DNA of 64,000 nucleotides, taken from the NCBI RefSeq assembly GCF_000737325.1, contig NZ_CP011125.1:10181945-10245944 (forward strand), in the 5' to 3' direction. Numbering within the stretch: position 1 is the stretch's first letter; each line of letters begins with the position of its first letter. The notes beneath the pieces are model-generated. The model was not told the DNA's origin. It searched no databases and worked only from the letters and a program-made list of their open reading frames with translations. Shown piece by piece: positions 59,796 through 64,000 of the stretch. Source of the DNA: Sandaracinus amylolyticus (GTDB lineage Bacteria; Myxococcota_A; Polyangia; Polyangiales; Sandaracinaceae). The translations under genes were made by a program, and so were the position numbers.

Positions 59796-60365
59796 ATGGA
59801 GACCATCGCCGCCCGTTCGCTCGACGTCCACTCTCCGGCGCGGTCGACCGGCGCAGCGCCCTCGTCGATCCGACGCCTCGACGAGCTGCTGCACCTCGAT
59901 CACGACGCGCTCGCCGCGCTCTACGAGCGCGCGACGCTGCCGCAGCTCGAGGCGATCTCGGGCGACCTGCGTGGGCGCATGCTCGCGGTCCCGGCGGTGC
60001 CCTCGTGGTTGAGCAAGCTGCCGGTGGCGTGGGCGCGCACCGGCTCGTTCCCGTGGCGCGGCAAGAGCTTCGCGCCGCACGGCGAGGGGCGCGGCGAGGG
60101 CAACAACCGCGTGGTCTTCGACGCGATCCGTCTGTTCCGGTTCGAGACGTTCGCGGGACCGTCGCGCCACGACGGACAGCCGGCGATCCAGCTCGACTAC
60201 GATCACGCGGAGAACCCGTTCTTCATCCGCAAGATCGAGGACGAGATCCGCGAGCTCGCGCCCGGCGTGTACCTCGGACAGGCGTGGCTGCGCGTCGGTG
60301 CCGAGCCGCGCTTCGTCCTGTGGTTCGGGCTCGAGGATCGACGCCGCGTCGAAGGGACGCGCTGA
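59796..60365 (+). CDS. Hypothetical protein in TetR-controlled operon
   Basis: This 189-residue soluble protein is not placed in a named family. The C-terminal half has FRFETFAGPSRHDGQPAIQLDYDHAENPFFIRKIEDEIRELAPGVYLGQAWL, which looks like a conserved signature (D-Y-D-x-x-x-NP-x-x-x-R-x-I-x-DEIR-x-x-x-PGxYLG). The N-terminal 70 residues look helical. The gene has GGAGG at 59784-59788 before ATG 59796. It overlaps the epimerase gene by sharing TGATG. Because it follows the operator pair, it is probably induced when the TetR protein binds its ligand. Confidence 0.75.
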   Translation: METIAARSLDVHSPARSTGAAPSSIRRLDELLHLDHDALAALYERATLPQLEAISGDLRGRMLAVPAVPSWLSKLPVAWARTGSFPWRGKSFAPHGEGRGEGNNRVVFDAIRLFRFETFAGPSRHDGQPAIQLDYDHAENPFFIRKIEDEIRELAPGVYLGQAWLRVGAEPRFVLWFGLEDRRRVEGTR

Positions 60366-61369
60366 TGCGCGCGCTGGTCACCGGCGCGGCGGGCCTGATC
60401 GGCCACCACGTCGTGCGCCAGCTCTGCGAGCGCGGCGACGACGTGCGCGCGCTGGTGCTGGCGCGCGACGATCTGCGCAACCTGCGAGGCCTCGACGTCG
60501 AGGTGCGCATCGGGGACGTGACCGATCGCGACTCGGTCGCGCGTGCGATGCGCGAGGTCGAGGTCGTGTTCCACCTCGCGGCCATCTACGCGCTGTGGAC
60601 GCCCGATCGCGGCGCGCGGATGCGCCGGGTGAACGTCGAGGGCACGCGCATCGTGCTCGACGAAGCGCGGCGCGCCGGGGTGCGGCGGGTGGTGCACACG
60701 AGCTCGATCGCGCGCTTCGGCGGACAAGGCCCGGGACGGCGCGCGACCGAGTCTTCGCCGTTCGCGCTGGGCGTGACGAAGAGCGCGTACGCGATCAGCA
60801 AGCGTGACGCGCACGAGGTCGCGCTCGACGCGGCGCGCGATCAGGACGTGGTGATCGTCGCGCCGTGCGGGCCGATCGGTCCGGGCGACGTGGGGCCGAC
60901 GCCGACCGGACGACTGCTCGTCGAGTGCCTGCGTCTGCCGGTGATCGCGGTGACGCCGACGGTCACGAACTTCGTGGACGTGCGCGACGTGGCGCGCGGT
61001 CATCTGCTCGCGGCCGAGCGCGGAGCACGGAGCGAGAGCTACTTGCTCGGACATCGCGATCTCTCGCTGGCGCAGCTCGCGGGGATGGCGCTCGAGGTCA
61101 CCGGACGTCGCGCGCCGATCGTCGAGATCCCGTGGCGCGCGGCGCGGATCGCGGGTCGCGCGATGAGCGCGCTCGCGGACCGCGTGACCCATCGCGCGCC
61201 GCCGATCACGACCGAGGCGATCGCGATCGCGGAGCTCGGCCTCGCCGCGGACGCGTCGCGGGCAGTGCGCGAGCTCGGACTGCCGCAGACGCCGATCGAG
61301 CGCGCGCTGAGCGACGCGCTCAAGTGGTTCGATCGCGAGGGGTATCTCGCCGCGCGCCTCGCGGCGTGA
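60365..61369 (+). CDS. HpnA-like NAD(P)-dependent epimerase/reductase
   Basis: This 334-residue extended SDR resembles the HpnA and dihydroflavonol-reductase group. It starts MRALVTGAAGLIGHHVVRQLCERGDDVRALV (NAD(P) loop), then DLRNLRGLDVEVRIGDVTDRDSVARAM, VFHLAAIYALWTPD, VNVEGTRIVLDEARRAGVRRVVHTSSIA and the catalytic YAISKRDAHEVAL. HpnA members lie in hopanoid genes; no other hopanoid gene is in this window, so the exact substrate is unknown. ATG 60365 shares its A with the upstream stop. Expression probably follows the TetR protein. Confidence 0.9.
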   Translation: MRALVTGAAGLIGHHVVRQLCERGDDVRALVLARDDLRNLRGLDVEVRIGDVTDRDSVARAMREVEVVFHLAAIYALWTPDRGARMRRVNVEGTRIVLDEARRAGVRRVVHTSSIARFGGQGPGRRATESSPFALGVTKSAYAISKRDAHEVALDAARDQDVVIVAPCGPIGPGDVGPTPTGRLLVECLRLPVIAVTPTVTNFVDVRDVARGHLLAAERGARSESYLLGHRDLSLAQLAGMALEVTGRRAPIVEIPWRAARIAGRAMSALADRVTHRAPPITTEAIAIAELGLAADASRAVRELGLPQTPIERALSDALKWFDREGYLAARLAA

Positions 61370-61474
61370 GCTCGGGACAGCATCGAGGGTGCTCGCGTAG
61401 TCTCGCCCGCGTGTCGGTCGCAGTGAGCTCACGCGCGACCGGTGTTGGCACTCTCTGCCTGGACGCGAGGAGCG

Positions 61475-62239
61475 ATGACGTCACAACTCTCGAGCACGTA
61501 CCGATTCGACGCGCAGCTGAGCATCCGGCTCGTCTGGGCGCTTCTGGAGACCGACGTCCTGCGCTCGGTGACTCGCGTCGCACTGCCACATGTCCGCGGC
61601 GTCTTGTCCGAGCCCATGAGCGGCGGCGTCGAGGGCGTGCTCTACGACAGCCAGCGCGTGTCATCCGAGCGGCTGGAAAGTGCAGTCACCGAGCTCGCGA
61701 GCGTCTACGCCGTGCGGTGGCGTTGGGCTGCGGATCTCTTCGATGCGGCGATCTCGGCGACGCGTTTCGATATTCGCGTGCACACCGCCGAGATGGCGCT
61801 CCTCCAGCGGACCTTCTTCCACTACCTCACGACCGCGCGACCCGACCCGAGCGACCGCATCCGGATCGGGCGCGCAGTGCTGTCGCTCATCGGGAGCTCG
61901 GAGCGACACGCGATCGAGCGCGCAGCGGCGGTGACGAACAAGATCATGAGGAACCCGGAGAACGTCGGCGTGGATTTCGCGCCTGAGGAGCTGACCGCGC
62001 TGATCGCGTCCGAGCCACCGGCGCTCGAAGCACGGTCGGTCGTCGCGTCAGCGCTCTCGCGGGCCGTCGAGCACCGCATGGACGACGCATCGAGCCGCGC
62101 GGTCGTCGAGACGGCGTTGGGCGAAGGACGGAAGCTCGTCCTCTCGTTCGAAGCCCAGATCCACGCCGCCCTCGCGTGGCTATCGCTCTCGTCCGCGGAG
62201 GAGATTCATGTGGTCACGAACGACGAACAGAGCGGGTGA
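61475..62239 (+). CDS. Hypothetical helical protein
   Basis: This 254-residue protein is not recognised. It is helix-rich, with no signal peptide and no membrane segment. Notable stretches are YRFDAQLSIRLVWALLETDVLRSVTRV, YAVRWRWAADLFDAAISATRFDIRVH and NKIMRNPENVGVDFAPEELTALI. Its codon use is less GC-biased than that of its neighbours (more A/T-ending codons such as gat, cgt, atc to att), which may point to a different origin. GAGGAG stands before ATG 61475; GTG 61442 is less likely. It converges with the RND gene, with 22 bp between the stops. Confidence 0.75.
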   Translation: MTSQLSSTYRFDAQLSIRLVWALLETDVLRSVTRVALPHVRGVLSEPMSGGVEGVLYDSQRVSSERLESAVTELASVYAVRWRWAADLFDAAISATRFDIRVHTAEMALLQRTFFHYLTTARPDPSDRIRIGRAVLSLIGSSERHAIERAAAVTNKIMRNPENVGVDFAPEELTALIASEPPALEARSVVASALSRAVEHRMDDASSRAVVETALGEGRKLVLSFEAQIHAALAWLSLSSAEEIHVVTNDEQSG

Positions 62240-62261
62240 GCGGTCGGCTGACGCGACTGTG

Positions 62262-64000
62262 TCACTCCGCCGGTGACGGGAGCAGCGCGCCGCCCATCTC
62301 GGGCTCTTCTTCGCGTCGCTTCTCCTCGACACGCACACGGTGCTCGCGCGCGATCAGCACGTACACCGCGGGCACCACGAAGAGCGTGAAGATCGTCCCG
62401 ATCGCCATCCCGCCGACCAGCACGAGGCCGATCGAATTGCGCGCCTCCGCGCCCGGGCCGGTCACGAGCGTCAGCGGGAAGTGTCCCGCGATCGTCGCCG
62501 CCGTCGTCATCAGGATCGGGCGCAGGCGCGTCGCGGCCGCGTGCTTCACCGCTTCGATCTTCGAGAGCCCTTCGCGCTGCGCGTCGTTCGCGAACTCGAC
62601 GATCAGGATCCCGTGCTTCGCGATCAGACCGACCAGCGTGACGAGCCCGACCTGCGAGTAGATGTTGAGCGTCGTCGTCCATCCCGACGTGAGCCCGAAC
62701 TCGACGCCGGGCGGTCCCTCGAAGTGCAGGAACGTGAACACCAGCGCGCCGAAGAGCGCGAGCGGCACCGAGCCCGCGAGGATGACGAACGGATCGCGGA
62801 ACGAGTCGAACTGCGCGGCGAGCACCAGGAAGATCACGAGCAGCGCGAGCCCGAGCACCGGCAGGAATTTCCCCGCTTCTTGCCGCAGCTGGCGTGACTC
62901 GCCGGTGTAGTCGACGCGGTATCCCGGCGGCAGCGTCTCGGCCGCGGCCTCCTCGAGCACGCGCAGCGCCGCGTCGACCGAGCGCGCCGGCACGCCCGAG
63001 AGCTTCACCGAGTTGAGCTGCTGGAAGCGGTTCAGCGTGCGCGGCTCGACCGTCTCCTGCAGCGTCGCGATCGCGCCGAGCGGGATCAGCGTGCCGTTCG
63101 GCCCGGTCACGTGGATGTCCTGCAGCTGCCGCGGCACGAGGCGCGAGGTGCGCACGATCTGCGGGATCACGCGGTAGCTGCGGCCCGCCATGTTGAAGCG
63201 GTTCACGTAGTTGCCCGAGAGCATCCACGACAGATCGGAGCCGATCTGGCCCATGTTCACGCCCATCGCGGCGATCTGATCGCGATCGAGCACGATGTCG
63301 GCGCGCGCCTCGTCGAAGCGCACGTCGCTGATCGGCGGGAACGCGAACTCGCCGCTCTGCGCCGCGATCTCGGTGAGGCGCTCGGTGTAGCGGACGATCT
63401 CCTCGTGATCGGCGCTCGCGCTGACCACGAATTCGATCGGCAGCGTGCCCGGGCTCGGCAGCGCGGCGGGGAGGAAGAGCGGCGCGCGCACCCCGGCGAT
63501 CGCCGAGACGCGCGGCGTGAGCGCGCCCTGGATCGCGAAGATGTCGCGCTCGCGCTCCTGCCACGGCGCCGCGATCATCCCGCCGAACGCGGTGCCCGGC
63601 GTCGTGAGCTGGAAGCTCTGGTGGTAGTCGGGGTCCTGCTCGAAGACGTGCTGCAGCTCTCCGGCGTACGCCGAGACCTGCTCGAGGCTCGCGTTCGCGG
63701 GGACCTCGAGCGAGCTGAACACGACGCCCTGATCTTCCTCGGGCGCGAGCTCCGACGACGAGAGCATGAACATCGGGATCGTCGCGAGCGCGATCAGGAT
63801 CCACACGACGTACACGACGGGGCGCATCGCGAGCGTCGTGTCGAGCGCGTGCCCGTACCCGCGCTGCACCGCCGAGAACGCGCGCGCCACCGCGCGCGCG
63901 ATCCGCCCCTGCTTCTCGGGCACCAGGCGCGACGACATCACGGGCGAGAGCGTGAGCGCGACGATGCCCGAGATGAGCACCGCGCCCGCGAGCGTGAACG
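62262..64000 (-). CDS. RND efflux pump inner-membrane subunit, C-terminal part
   Basis: The gene enters from the right edge, so only the C-terminal ~579 residues of about 1040 are seen. They include the fourth-span region (GIVALTLSPVMSSRLVP), the second large periplasmic region with the pore and docking parts (EEDQGVVFSSLEVPANASLEQV, FRDPFVILAGSVPLALFGAL), and membrane helices 7-12, with GLVTLVGLIAKHGILIVEFAND and RLRPILMTTAATIAGHFPL. These fit the hydrophobe/amphiphile type (AcrB/MexF) rather than metal pumps. The C-terminal tail is Glu/Arg-rich. It should work with an adaptor and an outer-membrane channel encoded nearby; those genes are not visible. Confidence 0.95.
   Translation of the reverse strand, partial: FTLAGAVLISGIVALTLSPVMSSRLVPEKQGRIARAVARAFSAVQRGYGHALDTTLAMRPVVYVVWILIALATIPMFMLSSSELAPEEDQGVVFSSLEVPANASLEQVSAYAGELQHVFEQDPDYHQSFQLTTPGTAFGGMIAAPWQERERDIFAIQGALTPRVSAIAGVRAPLFLPAALPSPGTLPIEFVVSASADHEEIVRYTERLTEIAAQSGEFAFPPISDVRFDEARADIVLDRDQIAAMGVNMGQIGSDLSWMLSGNYVNRFNMAGRSYRVIPQIVRTSRLVPRQLQDIHVTGPNGTLIPLGAIATLQETVEPRTLNRFQQLNSVKLSGVPARSVDAALRVLEEAAAETLPPGYRVDYTGESRQLRQEAGKFLPVLGLALLVIFLVLAAQFDSFRDPFVILAGSVPLALFGALVFTFLHFEGPPGVEFGLTSGWTTTLNIYSQVGLVTLVGLIAKHGILIVEFANDAQREGLSKIEAVKHAAATRLRPILMTTAATIAGHFPLTLVTGPGAEARNSIGLVLVGGMAIGTIFTLFVVPAVYVLIAREHRVRVEEKRREEEPEMGGALLPSPAE

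Overview
The window is very GC-rich, strongly strand-coded DNA with short intergenic gaps, GTG/TTG starts and many 4-base start/stop overlaps. Its gene mix is typical of a predatory, social delta-type bacterium: many lipoproteins with Asp-Ala-Gly-rich linkers, RCC1-like and Cys-rich surface proteins, Hanks-type Ser/Thr kinases, VWA and VIT domains, and AgmX/PglI-type C-terminal domains. This points to a myxobacterium, probably in the Sandaracinaceae/Polyangia (inference from family knowledge; no database was searched). No rRNA, tRNA, CRISPR, IS element or prophage was seen. It reads as ordinary chromosome rich in lineage-specific envelope genes.

Layout. 1-4 kb: end of a hybrid sensor kinase, a hemerythrin-like protein, a 17-copy 21-bp tandem array abutting a Lys-rich protein gene, and an RCC1-type lipoprotein. 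4-13 kb: a 1390-residue membrane protein, a VWA-like lipoprotein, DUF3072, a TetR-led pair and two lipoproteins. 13-17 kb: NAD-dependent DNA ligase coupled to a DUF5348-like gene, a repeat-bearing 514-bp gap and a DUF6544-like gene. 17-23.8 kb: a VWA lipoprotein coupled to a membrane/coiled-coil partner, a Cys-rich lipoprotein, an unrecognised HELMH-motif protein, and a deaminase, NUDIX and GNAT cluster. 23.8-29 kb: a coupled lipocalin-like/FAH/AlkC operon with a terminator, then a lipoprotein with glucan-dikinase-like domain order. 29-38 kb: lipoprotein, Ser/Thr kinase, a Tat lipoprotein with DSDGG repeats, STAS-like protein, glutathione peroxidase, coupled RNA-type and DNA-type methyltransferases, a His-rich membrane protein, a second kinase and SixA. 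38-42 kb: three divergent regulator/enzyme or stand-alone modules (epimerase/AraC, HxlR/alcohol dehydrogenase, di-heme peroxidase). 42-51 kb: two giant tandem paralogues (1604 and 1379 residues) with FecR-like, VIT, degenerate VWA, AgmX/PglI-like and TPR regions. 51-64 kb: Na+/H+ antiporter, Atu4866 protein, SDR/LysR pair, M23 peptidase, GNAT-like/LysE-like pair, TPR protein, a TetR-controlled HpnA-like operon with two clear operators, an unknown gene and the C-terminal half of an RND pump.

How it fits together. Much of the window encodes lipid-anchored or membrane proteins built for protein-protein contact (VWA, VIT, TPR, RCC1, Cys-rich repeats), several in translationally coupled pairs. The strongest candidate for an undescribed system is the giant paralogue pair at 42.3-51.3 kb, probably an envelope assembly that senses or scaffolds rather than catalyses. 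A second theme is short palindromic or tandem DNA inserted in or beside genes, often in multiples of 21 bp, so that reading frames stay open.
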